A stretch of 64,000 nucleotides of DNA from Sporosarcina sp. ANT_H38 (GCF_008369195.1 NZ_VOBC01000004.1:329998-393997); one strand, 5' to 3'; counted from the first letter of the stretch, positions 8,727-19,475 are shown. Notes: a model not told the origin generated them from the letters alone. A program made the numbers and translations.

Positions 8727-11600
8727 TCATTTAGAAACTTTTTCTGCATCTTCAATCATCATTTTCATTCTTTTTCGTTCACGCTCAAGAACTGGTTTTA
8801 AATAATAACCGGTATATGAAACTGTAGATTCCGCCACTTTCTCTGGAGTACCTGATGCGATAATTTGGCCGCCATTATCGCCTCCTTCAGGTCCTATGTC
8901 GATAATGTAATCTACGGTTTTAATGACGTCCAGGTTATGCTCAATAACAAGTACAGTATTTCCCGTATCGACTAGGCGCTGCAGGACGATTAGTAGTTTG
9001 CCAATATCGTGGACATGTAGACCTGTCGTCGGTTCGTCAAGAATATAAAACGACTTGCCATTGGAGCGTTTGTGCAACTCAGAAGCAAGTTTCACACGTT
9101 GCGCTTCACCGCCTGATAATGTTGTTGCCGGCTGGCCTAAATTAATATAACCTAGTCCAACATCAACAATCGTCTGGAGCTTACGGCTAATTTTAGGTAT
9201 ATTTTCAAAAAACACGAGTGCATCATCTACTGTCATAGCAAGTACGTCCGCTATGTTTTTTCCTTTATAGGTTACTTCTAGTGTTTCTCTATTATATCGT
9301 TTCCCATGACAAACTTCACAAGGTACATAGACGTCCGGTAAGAAGTGCATTTCGATTTTAATGATTCCATCGCCACGACAAGCTTCACAACGGCCACCCT
9401 TTACGTTAAAGCTGAAACGACCTTTTTTATACCCGCGAACTTTAGCTTCGTTAGTAGAAGCAAACATATCCCGTACATCATCAAACATGCCTGTATAAGT
9501 CGCTGGATTGGATCTTGGTGTACGCCCAATTGGAGACTGGTCGATTTCAATGACCTTTTCAAGTTCTTCAAGACCTATTGCTGATTTATACTGACCCGGT
9601 TTTTGCTTAGATCGATTCAGTTTCTGAGCAAGCACTTTGTAAAGAATTTGATTGATAAGTGTACTTTTCCCTGATCCTGAAACACCCGTTACAGCTATGA
9701 ATTGACCAAGTGGAATATCTACATTTACATTTTTTAAATTATTTTCTGATGCACCTTTAATGACGATTTTACGTCCATCCAGTTTGCGTCTTTCCATTGG
9801 AAGTGGGATAAACTTCTTGCCGCTCAAATATTGACCGGTCAGTGATTTTGGATCATTCATTACTTGGTCAGGTGTACCTGCCGAAACGATTTCTCCCCCC
9901 GCGACACCAGCGCCCGGTCCGATATCAATTAAATAATCGGCTGCCATCATCGTATCTTCATCATGTTCAACAACAATCAGTGTATTACCTATGTCGCGCA
10001 TACTCTTCAACGTACCTATGAGCCGGTCGTTATCTCGTTGATGAAGTCCAATAGATGGCTCATCTAAAATATATAGAACCCCTGTTAGTCTTGAGCCAAT
10101 TTGTGTGGCCAATCGAATGCGTTGTGCTTCTCCACCAGAAAGAGTTCCCGCCGCCCTAGATAATGACAAATAATCAAGTCCAACATTAATAAGGAATCCG
10201 AGCCGCTCTTCAATTTCACGCAAGATGAGTTTCGCAATTTGTGTATCTTTTTCAGATAGTACAAGGTTTTTGAAAAAATGGTCTGCTTCAGTAATAGACA
10301 GTTCCGTCACTTTCCCAATATGGACGCCATTCACTTTTACAGCGAGCGACTCTTCCTTCAAGCGATATCCAGCACATGTTGGACACGGACGTTGCGACAT
10401 ATACTTTTCCATTTGTTCACGGATATAATCCGAAGAAGTTTCTTTAAAACGACGTTCTACATTTGCCAAAACACCTTCAAAATGAATATTGTTATCCCGC
10501 GTACCCCCAAATTCATTCGTGTAACGGAATCGAATCTTTTCATCCTTCGAGCCGTTTAATATTTTGTCAAGTTCGTCGTCCGGCAATTCACTTATCGGTA
10601 CATCCATTGATATACCAAAGTGATCTGCAACAGTTTTTAAGAGCTCCGGATAGTATTGAGAACTTGTCGGTTCCCATGGCGCAATCGCATGATCTTTTAA
10701 TGACAGTGTTGGATCTGGCACAACCAATTCCGGGTCTACCTCGCGCTTCGTCCCTAGCCCATCACACTCCTGACAAGCACCAAACGGACTGTTGAACGAA
10801 AACATTCGTGGCTCGAGTTCTCCAATTGAAAAACCACAGATCGGGCAAGCATGATGTTCACTGAACAGGATTTCTTCCCCATCCATGACGTCGACCAAAA
10901 CGGTCCCATCCGCAAGACGAAGAGCCGATTCAAGTGAGTCGCTCAGGCGTGGCGCAATATCCTCCTTCATAACAATCCGATCGATGACAACTTCTATCGT
11001 ATGCTTCTTGTTTTTGTTCAATTCAATATTGTCGTCGAGATCTATAATTTCACCGTTGACACGTATTCGGACATACCCTTGTTTCTTAATATCTTCGATT
11101 AATTTCACATGCGTTCCTTTACGCCCCGAAACAATCGGTGCCAGAACTTGAATACGCGTACGTTCCGGTAATTTCATAAGGCGGTCAACCATTTGCTCAA
11201 TCGTTTGGGACGAAATTTCCGTTCCGTGAATCGGGCAGATTGGTTTGCCAACACGTGCATAAAGAAGACGGAGATAGTCGTATATTTCCGTGGCAGTTCC
11301 AACCGTCGAACGAGGATTGCGGCTCGTCGTCTTTTGATCAATTGAAATTGCCGGCGATAGCCCTTCAATGATATCTACATCTGGCTTGTCCATCTGACCT
11401 AAAAACTGTCGCGCATAAGAAGATAATGATTCAACGTACCTTCGCTGCCCTTCCGCGTAAATTGTATCGAAAGCGAGGGAGGATTTCCCTGACCCTGAAA
11501 GTCCTGTCATGACGACCAATTTGTCACGAGGAATATTTATATCAATGTTTTTCAAATTATTCGCACGTGCGCCTTGTATGATAATTTCTTTATTCTTCAT
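8727..11600 (-). CDS. uvrA: Excinuclease ABC subunit A
   Basis: This 957-residue nucleotide-excision-repair damage sensor is an ABC ATPase with two nucleotide sites. The Walker A motifs are [14 protein letters not shown] and [13 protein letters not shown]. The signatures are [12 protein letters not shown] and [12 protein letters not shown]. Zinc-binding cysteines are visible at CPICG...CQECDG and CEACRG...CEVCHG. The length equals that of B. subtilis UvrA. It starts 7 nt after the uvrB stop, in one operon. UvrA2 loads UvrB on damaged DNA. Confidence 0.98.
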   Translation of the reverse strand: MKNKEIIIQGARANNLKNIDINIPRDKLVVMTGLSGSGKSSLAFDTIYAEGQRRYVESLSSYARQFLGQMDKPDVDIIEGLSPAISIDQKTTSRNPRSTVGTATEIYDYLRLLYARVGKPICPIHGTEISSQTIEQMVDRLMKLPERTRIQVLAPIVSGRKGTHVKLIEDIKKQGYVRIRVNGEIIDLDDNIELNKNKKHTIEVVIDRIVMKEDIAPRLSDSLESALRLADGTVLVDVMDGEEILFSEHHACPICGFSIGELEPRMFSFNSPFGACQECDGLGTKREVDPELVVPDPTLSLKDHAIAPWEPTSSQYYPELLKTVADHFGISMDVPISELPDDELDKILNGSKDEKIRFRYTNEFGGTRDNNIHFEGVLANVERRFKETSSDYIREQMEKYMSQRPCPTCAGYRLKEESLAVKVNGVHIGKVTELSITEADHFFKNLVLSEKDTQIAKLILREIEERLGFLINVGLDYLSLSRAAGTLSGGEAQRIRLATQIGSRLTGVLYILDEPSIGLHQRDNDRLIGTLKSMRDIGNTLIVVEHDEDTMMAADYLIDIGPGAGVAGGEIVSAGTPDQVMNDPKSLTGQYLSGKKFIPLPMERRKLDGRKIVIKGASENNLKNVNVDIPLGQFIAVTGVSGSGKSTLINQILYKVLAQKLNRSKQKPGQYKSAIGLEELEKVIEIDQSPIGRTPRSNPATYTGMFDDVRDMFASTNEAKVRGYKKGRFSFNVKGGRCEACRGDGIIKIEMHFLPDVYVPCEVCHGKRYNRETLEVTYKGKNIADVLAMTVDDALVFFENIPKISRKLQTIVDVGLGYINLGQPATTLSGGEAQRVKLASELHKRSNGKSFYILDEPTTGLHVHDIGKLLIVLQRLVDTGNTVLVIEHNLDVIKTVDYIIDIGPEGGDNGGQIIASGTPEKVAESTVSYTGYYLKPVLERERKRMKMMIEDAEKVSK

Positions 11601-11607
11601 AAATACC

Positions 11608-13590
11608 CTACCTCTCAGCCTTCAATTCCATGATTGTATCCCTTAGTTCAGCAGCTCGTTCGAAGTCGAGCGCTTTCGCGGCCTCTTTCATCTCTTTTTC
11701 CAAAGTTACAAGAAGCGTTGCTTTTTCGTCTTTAGTCAATTTCTTGCCGTGTGTTACTTTTTCTAAATAGGAAATCGCTTCTTCCGATACTGCCGTTGCA
11801 CGAATCACATCACGGATTTCTTTATTAATTGTCGTCGGTGTTATGCCATGCTCTTCATTATATTTTCGTTGAATATCCCGACGACGCTCCGTTTCACCTA
11901 TTGCTTTCGCCATAGAGTCCGTTATCCTATCAGCATATAAAATTACATGTCCATTGGAGTTACGGGCAGCGCGACCCATCGTCTGAATAAGTGCTCGCTC
12001 AGAACGAAGAAATCCTTCTTTATCTGCATCCAAGATCACAACAAGCGATACTTCAGGAATGTCTATCCCTTCCCTTAAGAGGTTAATCCCTACTAGGACA
12101 TCAAATGTCCCTATTCGCAGTTCCCGTAAAGTTTCAATTCGTTCAAGTGTTTTAATATCAGAATGAAGGTATTGAACTTTTATACCAATTTCTTTCAAGT
12201 AATCAGTCAAATCTTCGGACATTTTCTTTGTTAACGTTGTAATTAGAACACGTTCATTGTTTTTCGTCCGTTCTCTTATTTGGCCTATCAAATCATCAAT
12301 CTGCCCTTCAATCGGACGAATTTCAATTGTCGGATCTAGTAGACCAGTCGGCCGGATAATCTGTTGAATCATCTCGGGAGTATGCTCAATTTCGTAAGGG
12401 CCTGGTGTCGCAGAAACATAAATCGCTTCGTGGACATGGTCTTCGAATTCTTTGAATGTGAGCGGCCTGTTGTCGAGTGCTGAAGGTAGACGGAAACCAT
12501 GGTCAACAAGTACGTTTTTACGTGCCTGGTCACCGTTATACATACCTCGTATTTGTGGCAACGAGACATGACTTTCATCTACAATAATGAGAAAATCATC
12601 TGGGAAATAGTCAAGCAGTGTATACGGAGTCGCCCCAGCAGGACGGAGCGTTAAATGACGGGAATAGTTTTCAATACCTGAACAGAAGCCCATTTCCCTC
12701 ATCATTTCAAGATCATAACGTGTCCGCTGTTCAAGACGTTGCGCTTCCAACAGCTTGTCCTGAGCACGAAATTCTTTCAAACGTTCTTCCAGTTCAATTT
12801 CAATGTTTTCAATTGCTTTCACCATTTTTTCTTCGCCAGTAACAAAGTGAGAAGCTGGGAATATGGCAACGTGTTCACGTTCACCAAGGATTTCGCCTGT
12901 CAGTGAATCTACTTCGCGAATCCGTTCAATTTCATCACCGAAAAACTCGATACGTAAGCAATGTTCATCCTGGGATGCTGGCAAAAGTTCAACAACATCG
13001 CCGCGTACCCGGAACGTACCCCGAGTGAAGCTTATGTCATTCCGCTCATATTGAATATCTACAAATCTGCGTAGCAGTTCATTACGTCCTATTTCCATGC
13101 CTGGACGCAGAGATACAACATGTGCGCTGTATTCTTCTGGGGAACCTAGACCATAAATGCAGGAGACTGAGGCAACAATGAGCACGTCATTCCTTTCAAA
13201 TAAGGAAGATGTTGCAGAGTGACGTAATTTATCAATTTCGTCATTGATGCTTGAGTCTTTTTCAATAAAGGTGTCAGTATGAGCGATATAAGCTTCTGGC
13301 TGATAATAATCATAGAAACTCACAAAGTATTCAACTGCATTGTCAGGAAAAAACTCTTTAAATTCACTATATAATTGACCCGCTAATGTTTTGTTGTGCG
13401 CGATAACGAGAGTCGGTTTGTTAATTTCCGTCAATACATTCGAAACGGTAAATGTTTTTCCAGTCCCGGTTGCACCAAGCAGAGTTTGGTGCTTCTCACC
13501 TCGGTTATGTCCTTCTAATAATTGTGCGATTGCAGACGGCTGATCGCCTTGTGGTGTATAAGGGGCTTGCAAATTGAATTTTCCGACCAT
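11608..13590 (-). CDS. uvrB: Excinuclease ABC subunit B
   Basis: This 660-residue DNA-dependent ATPase/helicase-fold protein hands damaged DNA to UvrC. It has Walker [10 protein letters not shown], the beta-hairpin [11 protein letters not shown], helicase motif [19 protein letters not shown] and a C-terminal UVR domain ([16 protein letters not shown]) that contacts UvrC. ATG at 13590 is preferred because AGGAGGT lies 7 nt upstream. The in-frame GTG three codons earlier lies inside that ribosome site. uvrA follows directly. Confidence 0.97.
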   Translation of the reverse strand: MVGKFNLQAPYTPQGDQPSAIAQLLEGHNRGEKHQTLLGATGTGKTFTVSNVLTEINKPTLVIAHNKTLAGQLYSEFKEFFPDNAVEYFVSFYDYYQPEAYIAHTDTFIEKDSSINDEIDKLRHSATSSLFERNDVLIVASVSCIYGLGSPEEYSAHVVSLRPGMEIGRNELLRRFVDIQYERNDISFTRGTFRVRGDVVELLPASQDEHCLRIEFFGDEIERIREVDSLTGEILGEREHVAIFPASHFVTGEEKMVKAIENIEIELEERLKEFRAQDKLLEAQRLEQRTRYDLEMMREMGFCSGIENYSRHLTLRPAGATPYTLLDYFPDDFLIIVDESHVSLPQIRGMYNGDQARKNVLVDHGFRLPSALDNRPLTFKEFEDHVHEAIYVSATPGPYEIEHTPEMIQQIIRPTGLLDPTIEIRPIEGQIDDLIGQIRERTKNNERVLITTLTKKMSEDLTDYLKEIGIKVQYLHSDIKTLERIETLRELRIGTFDVLVGINLLREGIDIPEVSLVVILDADKEGFLRSERALIQTMGRAARNSNGHVILYADRITDSMAKAIGETERRRDIQRKYNEEHGITPTTINKEIRDVIRATAVSEEAISYLEKVTHGKKLTKDEKATLLVTLEKEMKEAAKALDFERAAELRDTIMELKAER

Positions 13591-13703
13591 CAGAAGCACC
13601 TCCTCTATCAGTTACATCTATCTTATCACTTTACCCATCTTTTGACGAGCAAAAAGCGAACGTACGTTTTTTCACTAATTTCCCCTTTTATAAACACACA
13701 GAG

Positions 13704-13740
13704 AAAAACGCTGCATGTCTATTCAACATGTAGCGTTCTT
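13704..13740 (-). terminator. Terminator after the IDEAL-domain gene
   Basis: The arms AACGCTGCATGT and ACATGTAGCGTT form the stem. The minus-strand side continues as TTTTTCTC. It separates this gene from uvrB. Confidence 0.75.
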
Positions 13741-13747
13741 TCATTTT

Positions 13748-13984
13748 TCAATCATTCTCTTCAAGTTTACCAAGTCTTTCGGAATACATTAGGAATGCGC
13801 TTTCATCCCGACAATCAAGCGCAACATCAATTAACCTCATGATTCTACTCTTTGTTTGCTCTCTGTGTAAATGTTTCAAAAAAAGGTCCAAATAAATTTC
13901 ATTCAGCAGTTTTTCCGCTTGGAGCGAAGAACTGTTTTTCCCTACAGCTTTCAAGAACTCGGCATATGAATAATTATTCTCCAT
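13748..13984 (-). CDS. Small IDEAL-domain protein
   Basis: This 78-residue acidic protein has a C-terminal segment (LIDVALDCRDESAFLMYSER) that fits the IDEAL domain, a short helical motif found in small Bacillus proteins such as ComK-binding regulators and YpiB-like factors. The start is ATG at 13984, with AGGGGTG upstream. An in-frame GTG at 13993 is less likely. It is monocistronic between a terminator and a repeat array. Its partner is unknown. Confidence 0.7.
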   Translation of the reverse strand: MENNYSYAEFLKAVGKNSSSLQAEKLLNEIYLDLFLKHLHREQTKSRIMRLIDVALDCRDESAFLMYSERLGKLEEND

Positions 13985-14083
13985 CCCTATCACCCCTGAT
14001 GCCTTTTATTTAGTATATCTAATTTCAGAGATAAGTTGCAACGTTTATTGGAATATTCTATATTTTTATTTAGTCATATTTAA

Positions 14084-14573
14084 CAAAGAAAAGCGTAAGT
14101 CGCCGTTTAGCCCCGACAAGCATAAGACAGACCTGCGAAGCGGCGTTCTTTGCCGCACAGTAGGGCTGACTTATGACTCGAGGGGCTGGCGCATGGAGCC
14201 TAGACAAAGAAAAGCGTAAGGCGCCGTTTAGCCCCGACAAGCATAAGACAGACCTGCGGAGCGGCGTTCTTTGCCGCACAGTAGGGCTGACTTATGACTC
14301 GAGAGGCTGGCGCATGGAGCCTAGACAAAGAAAAGCGTAAGGCGCCGTTTAGCCCCGACAAGCATAAGACAGACCTGCGAAGCGGCGTTCTTTGCCGCAC
14401 AGTAGGGCTGACTTATGACTCGAGGGGCTGGCGCATGGAGCCTAGACAAAAGAAAAGCGTAAGGCGCCGTTTAGCCCCGACAAGCGTAAGACAGACCTGC
14501 GGAGCGGCGTTCTTTGCCGCACAGCGGGGCTAACTTAAGTCTCGAGAGGCTGGCGCATGGAGCCTAGACAAAG
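14084..14573. repeat. Four tandem copies of a 121-bp hairpin repeat
   Basis: Copies begin at about 14084, 14205, 14326 and 14448, with a period of 121-122 bp, and differ at only a few positions. Each unit is itself an imperfect long hairpin. AGCCCCGACAAGCATAAG pairs with CTTATGACTCGAGGGGCT around a central GCGGCGTTCTTTGCCGC. Overlapping repetitive reading frames are by-products. The sequence is the same family as 1-560 and 43580-43690. Confidence 0.95.
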
Positions 14574-14603
14574 AAAAAATATATTCCTTTATTATAAAGA
14601 AAT

Positions 14604-14633
14604 GTCCCGCCTGCAATTGATTGCAAACGGGAC
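14604..14633 (-). terminator. Terminator of ecsAB
   Basis: GTCCCGCCTGCAAT pairs with ATTGCAAACGGGAC. The minus-strand side then runs into a T-rich stretch. It lies just past the ecsB stop. Confidence 0.75.
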
Positions 14634-14641
14634 GACTTTTG

Positions 14642-15853
14642 TTATTCATATTCTTTTTTCTCTCCAGTCAATCTGATCGTTGCCTCGGAGATAATAAGGA
14701 TGACAGCCCCTAAAAGTAAAGGAGTTACAGACATTCCGTAAAGGTACAGTGCAGCACAAATAACTACCGCCGCCTGAATCCACTGGACTGCTCGAACGGT
14801 TCTATTAATCGCAACAGTACGGGTGTTTTCCTTTTCAGGAAACAGCACATCCATCCTGAAATCGTCCCCCGCCCGCAATGCATGAATAAGTTGGACGGCA
14901 GAGGCAAATGCAAGCGCTCCTGCAAAAATGAAAACGACAATCGGGAACGGGATGAAAATCGCTCCTAGTGCTGATAAAGCAGTGAGCCTTACCCATAACC
15001 AAAAAATATCATCTGTGCGTATAAATGTGCGTCTGATTAAATACGTTTGTGCACCAGGCTTACCGAAATTCGGGGATCCCATCGCAAAACCGAGCCATGC
15101 TCTTCTGCTAACGGAACCTTTCAAATGTGGGACGTCTGTGAAGTAGTTAGCAAAACGGTAAAAACGCATCATCCGATTTTGTTCGAGTGAAATGAAGTGA
15201 TCGTAAGGGAATGGTTTTAGCATCCTCTTTTTTCTCCAATAGAAGTTGTACATTATAATGAGTACGCCAATAATCGGAAGAATAAGAGGACTTCCTACAA
15301 GACCCGCATAAACTACGAATCCCGCCAATAAAAACCGAACCGTTCGATCTAGCCAAATCCATTTTCCATCCAAAGCATGTCTTAAATTATATTCGGACTC
15401 GATGAATATCCACTTAATGAGCAACATGAAAATGGCAAGGATGATATACTCCATCTTCGATCCGGTACCGGTAGCCGAAAGTAATGGCAACGCTACAATG
15501 TATAAAATAAATGGTAATGGCAATTGTGAATAGAAGCTCCAACTCAATGACCGTTTCATATACGTCATAAGTTTTTGTTCCAGTGGCAGGAAATAAACCG
15601 TATCCGCCGGTTTCAATAGTGTCACCGGTGGCGAATAGGCGAGCGCTAGTCCAAGTATGATAGCCGTCAGTAGCGCCGCTGGGAACTCTGCTGGTACTTC
15701 CTTCAACCATTCACTGTACGTATAGCCCCCCGCTCCAATTGTGAAAACGAGAACGATTGCCAAATGGCCTGTAAATACATATTTTAAATACTTTTGGAGC
15801 TCGGTTATATAATGGACAAACCGGGTTCCCCATATTTCACGCAAATTGTTCAT
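14642..15853 (-). CDS. ecsB: ABC transporter permease EcsB
   Basis: This 403-residue polytopic protein is the membrane partner of EcsA. Hydrophobic pairs fall at about residues 25-65, 100-150, 165-205, 290-335 and 350-390. In B. subtilis, EcsAB affects RasP-dependent regulated proteolysis, secretion and competence. The coding region starts inside the last codons of ecsA. ATG at 15853 is placed 9 nt after AGAGG, and another in-frame ATG two codons earlier is possible. Confidence 0.9.
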   Translation of the reverse strand: MNNLREIWGTRFVHYITELQKYLKYVFTGHLAIVLVFTIGAGGYTYSEWLKEVPAEFPAALLTAIILGLALAYSPPVTLLKPADTVYFLPLEQKLMTYMKRSLSWSFYSQLPLPFILYIVALPLLSATGTGSKMEYIILAIFMLLIKWIFIESEYNLRHALDGKWIWLDRTVRFLLAGFVVYAGLVGSPLILPIIGVLIIMYNFYWRKKRMLKPFPYDHFISLEQNRMMRFYRFANYFTDVPHLKGSVSRRAWLGFAMGSPNFGKPGAQTYLIRRTFIRTDDIFWLWVRLTALSALGAIFIPFPIVVFIFAGALAFASAVQLIHALRAGDDFRMDVLFPEKENTRTVAINRTVRAVQWIQAAVVICAALYLYGMSVTPLLLGAVILIISEATIRLTGEKKEYE

Positions 15854-16586
15854 TGTCATGTTCCTCTGTCATCGCGATATATAAGTCATCTAGTGATGCT
15901 CCTGGACGCCCGAATGCTTTTCTTAAGTCATCCATCGTCCCTTCTGCTCGCACCCGTCCTTCATGCAGTAAAATGATTCTGTCGCAATGTTTTTCAGCGG
16001 TCGACAATACGTGCGTTGACATGAGAATTGAAGCCCCGTTTTCTGTTCTTTGCGTCATTTGCTCTAAAAGTGATTTAATGCCGATTGGATCGAGACCGAC
16101 AAATGGTTCATCGATAATGTATAAAGAAGGGTTAACAAGGAAGGCACACATGATCATTACTTTTTGACGCATCCCTTTTGAAAAATGTGCCGGGAACCAG
16201 TTTAATCGCTTCTCCATCCGGAATTCTCGCAATAACTCATCCGAACGCGCTTCAAACACTTCTTTATCAAGGTCGTATGCCATCGCAGTCAGTTCAAGAT
16301 GTTCCCTAAGCGTCAACTCTTCATAAAGTATCGGCGTTTCAGGAATATAAGTGAACGCTTTCCTATACTTTTCTGGATTTTCACTGAATGTCACACCGTT
16401 GACACGGATTTCTCCTTTATGAGGATTCATTAATCCGATAATATGTTTAATGGTTGTACTTTTCCCTGCTCCATTTAGTCCGATAAGACCAACTAACTCA
16501 CCATGTCCGATGTTAAATGATAAATCATACAGAACGGGTTTACGTGTGTAACCGCCTGTTACGTCTTGTAATTCAAGAATTTCCAT
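15837..16586 (-). CDS. ecsA: ABC transporter ATP-binding protein EcsA
   Basis: This 249-residue ATPase has Walker A GLNGAGKST, signature FSKGMRQKV, Walker B LYIIDEPFVGLDP and the switch STHV. ATG at 16586 has GGAGG 6 nt upstream. An ATG two codons earlier abuts that site and is unlikely. It overlaps ecsB. hit lies divergently upstream, as in the B. subtilis ecs locus. Confidence 0.95.
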   Translation of the reverse strand: MEILELQDVTGGYTRKPVLYDLSFNIGHGELVGLIGLNGAGKSTTIKHIIGLMNPHKGEIRVNGVTFSENPEKYRKAFTYIPETPILYEELTLREHLELTAMAYDLDKEVFEARSDELLREFRMEKRLNWFPAHFSKGMRQKVMIMCAFLVNPSLYIIDEPFVGLDPIGIKSLLEQMTQRTENGASILMSTHVLSTAEKHCDRIILLHEGRVRAEGTMDDLRKAFGRPGASLDDLYIAMTEEHDNEQFA

Positions 16587-16647
16587 ATCCATCCTCCATT
16601 CTTCTATTCATATTAGCAAAAAATGGCTCAAAAAGCTTTTCCCTTCA

Positions 16648-16798
16648 TACAACTATATAGATTGAATGTAGGATTGCATTGAATAACGCTTGGGCCTACA
16701 GGACGCCGTGTAGCGAACTAAGACTGCCTTCCTTTACCTGTATTGCGCCTACGCTAGTTTATATACCGCCTTCAATATTTCAACCTATATCTGAAATT
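16648..16798. mobile_element. MITE-like element, copy 2
   Basis: A diverged copy fills the ecsA-hit gap. The left end is CAACTATATAGATTGAA, then GCATTGAATAACGC. The right end is GCGCCTACGCTAGTTTATATA, then TTTCAACCTATAT. Its interior holds CTACAGGACGCCGTGTAG. It has no coding capacity. Confidence 0.55.
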
Positions 16799-16837
16799 AT
16801 GCTACACTTGTCCCATTCATGAAAAGGAGTGTTGAAA

Positions 16838-17263
16838 ATGACTGAATGTATTTTTTGTAAAATCATTGAAGGAACGATACCTAGCGTAAAAATCTACGAA
16901 GATGAGCATGTACTCGCCTTCATGAATATTGCGCCTGTAACGAAAGGGCATGCCCTTCTTATCCCGAAAACACATCGTGAAAATATATATGATTTAACTG
17001 CAGAAGAAGCAGCTCAGCTGTTTTCTGTCGCACCACAAATCGCCAATGCCCTTAAAGATGAATTCGCACCAGCAGGTATGAATCTTCTTCAAAACAATGG
17101 TACACATGCAGGTCAAGCCGTTTTCCACTACCATCTGCATTTCATCCCGCGTTACGATGAGACTGATGGGTTCAAACCGACATTTGAGACGATGGAATCC
17201 GAATCAAGTTCTGAACGCATTCAAGAAATCGCAGTTGGTATTCGTGCAAAGTTACAAAAATAA
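16838..17263 (+). CDS. hit: HIT-family nucleotide hydrolase
   Basis: This 141-residue histidine-triad protein is of the Hint type and hydrolyses nucleotide phosphoramidates. It has CIFCKI at the start and the triad motif HYHLHFIPR (consensus HxHxH) near residue 98. ATG at 16838 has AAGGAGTG 6 nt upstream. It is divergent from ecsAB, as in B. subtilis. Confidence 0.95.
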   Translation: MTECIFCKIIEGTIPSVKIYEDEHVLAFMNIAPVTKGHALLIPKTHRENIYDLTAEEAAQLFSVAPQIANALKDEFAPAGMNLLQNNGTHAGQAVFHYHLHFIPRYDETDGFKPTFETMESESSSERIQEIAVGIRAKLQK

Positions 17264-17322
17264 GCTTGCTAATTGTCTGAATACCGTGTAAAATTAATAA
17301 TAAGTTTTTCGCTGTCGATCAT

Positions 17323-17379
17323 GAGGATACGATAGGAGAAACTCAAAATACCTGACGAGCTGAGGAGAGATTAGAAATG
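17323..17379 (+). promoter_or_regulatory. Candidate TRAP (MtrB) binding site over the trpP ribosome site
   Basis: GAG at 17357, GAG at 17362, GAG at 17367 and TAG at 17372 are spaced exactly 5 nt apart. They run into the ATG at 17377. Three more triplets lie upstream (GAG 17323, TAG 17333, GAG 17336). TRAP binds (G/U)AG repeats with 2-3 nt spacers, and in B. subtilis it represses trpP translation this way. Whether this organism has mtrB cannot be seen here. Confidence 0.5.
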
Positions 17380-17901
17380 AAAACGAAAAGTCTTGTGTTA
17401 ATGTCTTTATTAACTGCAGTAGGTGCTGCACTGTATCTGATTATTCCCCCGATTGCTGGAGGAATGAAACCGGATTTCATGCTGACAATGATGTTTATCG
17501 GGATATTACTGTTTCCTGAAGTGCGCAATGTATTTTTACTTGGAATGACAACAGGTCTGCTTTCGGGAATGTTTTCATCCCTACCAGGAAGTTTAATTCC
17601 AAACGTCATTGATAAACTAATCACCGCTTTCGTAATCTATGCGATTATCATCACATTTAAAAAGATTGCTGGAAACCTAGTTGCGGCTTCTGTCGTTGCA
17701 GGGCTAGGTACGTTATTATCGGGGAGCATCTTCCTTTCCGTTGCAATTTTTATATTCGGTATAAACTTGCCGTTCAAGGCATTATTCCTGTCAGTTGTAC
17801 TTCCTGCTGTTGCGCTAAACGGAATTGCATTTTTCTTGATTTACCCAATTGTTACCGGCTTGGTCAAACGATCATCGTTTAAAACTGCATTATCCAATTA
17901 A
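17377..17901 (+). CDS. trpP: Tryptophan transporter TrpP
   Basis: This 174-residue membrane protein has five or six hydrophobic segments (residues about 5-25, 35-75, 80-100, 105-130, 135-165). It carries the conserved N-terminal PPIAGGMKPDFMLTMMFI. It imports tryptophan. The position between hit and hpr matches B. subtilis trpP (yhaG). The leader carries (G/T)AG triplets that suggest TRAP control. An AGAG ribosome site is embedded in those triplets. Confidence 0.9.
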   Translation: MKTKSLVLMSLLTAVGAALYLIIPPIAGGMKPDFMLTMMFIGILLFPEVRNVFLLGMTTGLLSGMFSSLPGSLIPNVIDKLITAFVIYAIIITFKKIAGNLVAASVVAGLGTLLSGSIFLSVAIFIFGINLPFKALFLSVVLPAVALNGIAFFLIYPIVTGLVKRSSFKTALSN

Positions 17902-17910
17902 TATTACGGT

Positions 17911-17945
17911 TAAAGCTTTCCGTCTCCATGAGGAGAGCTTTTTTG
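17911..17945 (+). terminator. Terminator of trpP
   Basis: AAAGCT...CTCC pairs with GGAGAGCTTT, and the stem is followed by a T run. Confidence 0.7.
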
Positions 17946-18025
17946 ATTGCTCAGGCTTCTATTAAATGTTTTAATTAAACTATAATAAGGAATACTGTTC
18001 ACAAGAGAAAGGAGTGCTTAAGACA

Positions 18026-18388
18026 ATGAAAGCATCTACATTTTTCATCGGACTTGCGGCTGGTTCAGTTGCTGCCGCTGTTACGGTATTGTATTCAACT
18101 CCCCAATCAGGAAGCCAACTTCGGACATCCGTCAAGGACGCATCAAGCGACATGAAGGAAATGTTCAAAGAAGTGAAAGTAAAAGTCGATGATTTAAAAG
18201 AATCCATCTCTCACCTTACAAAAGAAGCAAAAGAAACTGTTCCTACAGCAATCGAAGATATTAAAGGTTCAGTTGAAAAGTGGCAACAATCTACAGAATC
18301 AAATAAGGAACGAATGGAAAAAGAAATTGCAGCAATCCAAACTGCCCTTGAGGAGCTCGAACAGAACATCGCAGCCCATCAGAAATAA
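18026..18388 (+). CDS. yhaH: YtxH-domain protein YhaH
   Basis: This 120-residue protein has an N-terminal membrane segment (FFIGLAAGSVAAAVTVLYS) followed by the YtxH-type TPQSGSQLR turn and a long charged coiled-coil tail. This family is linked to general stress in Bacillus. ATG at 18026 is about 9 nt after GGAGTG. The neighbours trpP and hpr match the B. subtilis order. Confidence 0.85.
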   Translation: MKASTFFIGLAAGSVAAAVTVLYSTPQSGSQLRTSVKDASSDMKEMFKEVKVKVDDLKESISHLTKEAKETVPTAIEDIKGSVEKWQQSTESNKERMEKEIAAIQTALEELEQNIAAHQK

Positions 18389-18416
18389 ATTTAATAGCAA
18401 ATGCGATCCACCTTTT

Positions 18417-18494
18417 GGAATGCAGTCAACTTCCCACTAAAATGCCTACACTAAATAGGTTGTCATAAGTGGAAAGGACTGCATTCCTTATTTT
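18417..18494 (+). terminator. Long-stem terminator between yhaH and hpr
   Basis: GGAATGCAGTC (18417-18427) pairs with GACTGCATTCC (18477-18487). Inner pairs such as CCCACT/AGTGG extend the stem, which is followed by TTATTTTT. Confidence 0.75.
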
Positions 18495-18618
18495 TATGCC
18501 AACTTTTAATTCAACATCATTATTGAATTGCAAGCTTTTTTGCAATTCTTACTTTTCTCTTCTTTGCTTTCCTGCTATAATAAAAGAAACGGAAAAATAT
18601 AGAAAGAAGGTGTTTCCA

Positions 18619-19227
18619 ATGTCAGAGCAAAAGTACTCTCCAAAAGAAGCAATGATTTTCAGTCAAAGGGTTGCTCAGATGTCTAAAGCGCTTTGGAAAG
18701 CAGTAGAAAAAGATTGGCAGCAGTGGATAAAACCTTATGACTTGAATATTAATGAGCATCATATTTTATGGATTTCTTACCATCTTCAAGGTGCCACTAT
18801 TTCTGACATAGCTAAATTTGGAGTTATGCATGTTTCGACGGCATTTAACTTTTCTAAGAAATTGGAAGAACGCGAGTATTTACGTTTTTATAAAAAAGAA
18901 GATGATAGAAGAAATACATATGTAGAAGTTACAGAGAAAGGCGAGAAACTGTTATTGGAAATGAACATGAACTACTACGATTCCAATCATGGTGTTTTGG
19001 AGGGCTCACTCCCTATTAAAGACCTTTACGGAAAATTCCCGGAATTTCTTGAAGTTATGTCCGTTGTACGCAATATTTATGGGGAAGATTTCATGGAAAT
19101 ATTTGAACGAGGTTTTGAAAACATAAAAGAAACATATGATGACTCAACAGGTGAAATGATTGCTATAGTTAATACACCAAGTAATGAAGAACCTAAAATC
19201 CTGGTATCTATCGCAGAGGAAAAATAA
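18619..19227 (+). CDS. hpr: Transition-state regulator Hpr (ScoC), MarR family
   Basis: This 202-residue winged-helix regulator represses protease, peptide-transport and sporulation genes in B. subtilis, where it is 203 residues. The HTH lies near residues 60-105 ([20 protein letters not shown]) with a following wing ([18 protein letters not shown]). The start at ATG 18619 follows AAGAAGGTG. A longer in-frame extension upstream lies across the terminator and is not used. prsA follows on the same strand. Confidence 0.95.
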   Translation: MSEQKYSPKEAMIFSQRVAQMSKALWKAVEKDWQQWIKPYDLNINEHHILWISYHLQGATISDIAKFGVMHVSTAFNFSKKLEEREYLRFYKKEDDRRNTYVEVTEKGEKLLLEMNMNYYDSNHGVLEGSLPIKDLYGKFPEFLEVMSVVRNIYGEDFMEIFERGFENIKETYDDSTGEMIAIVNTPSNEEPKILVSIAEEK

Positions 19228-19287
19228 TTTCATTTTAGAAGGACTTCTGCTATGATTGCCTTGGTAAGTCAAAGAGGAGGAATAGAT

Positions 19288-19473
19288 TTGATCCTTGTAA
19301 TTACAATTCTGTTCTCGTTATTATATCTGTTTCAAATCAATAAAATGACATATGCACTATGCGAATCTAAGGAAATACCCGAAGAGAAGCAGCAGAAAAT
19401 ATACACGACCGTTAACGTTCTTGTAACCATTTTAATTGTGTCATTTTACGTCGAGATTCTGTTACAAGTATAA
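19288..19473 (+). CDS. Small two-helix membrane protein
   Basis: This 61-residue protein has hydrophobic segments at residues 2-20 (ILVITILFSLLYLFQI) and 40-60 (VNVLVTILIVSFYVEILL), separated by a charged loop. TTG at 19288 is chosen because AGAGGAGG lies 7 nt upstream. An in-frame ATG at 19252 has no good site. A terminator follows. It is not recognised beyond 'small membrane protein'. Confidence 0.65.
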   Translation: MILVITILFSLLYLFQINKMTYALCESKEIPEEKQQKIYTTVNVLVTILIVSFYVEILLQV

Positions 19474-19475
19474 AA

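Noticed and set aside
14070..14533. Several near-identical reading frames in the 121-bp array, and its resemblance to a CRISPR array
   Set aside because: The frames are created by the tandem repeat itself and have no ribosome sites. Units are 121 bp with no short repeat/unique spacer alternation, so it is not CRISPR.
18469..18618. Longer N terminus for Hpr
   Set aside because: It runs through the yhaH terminator. ATG 18619 has a proper site and gives the family length.
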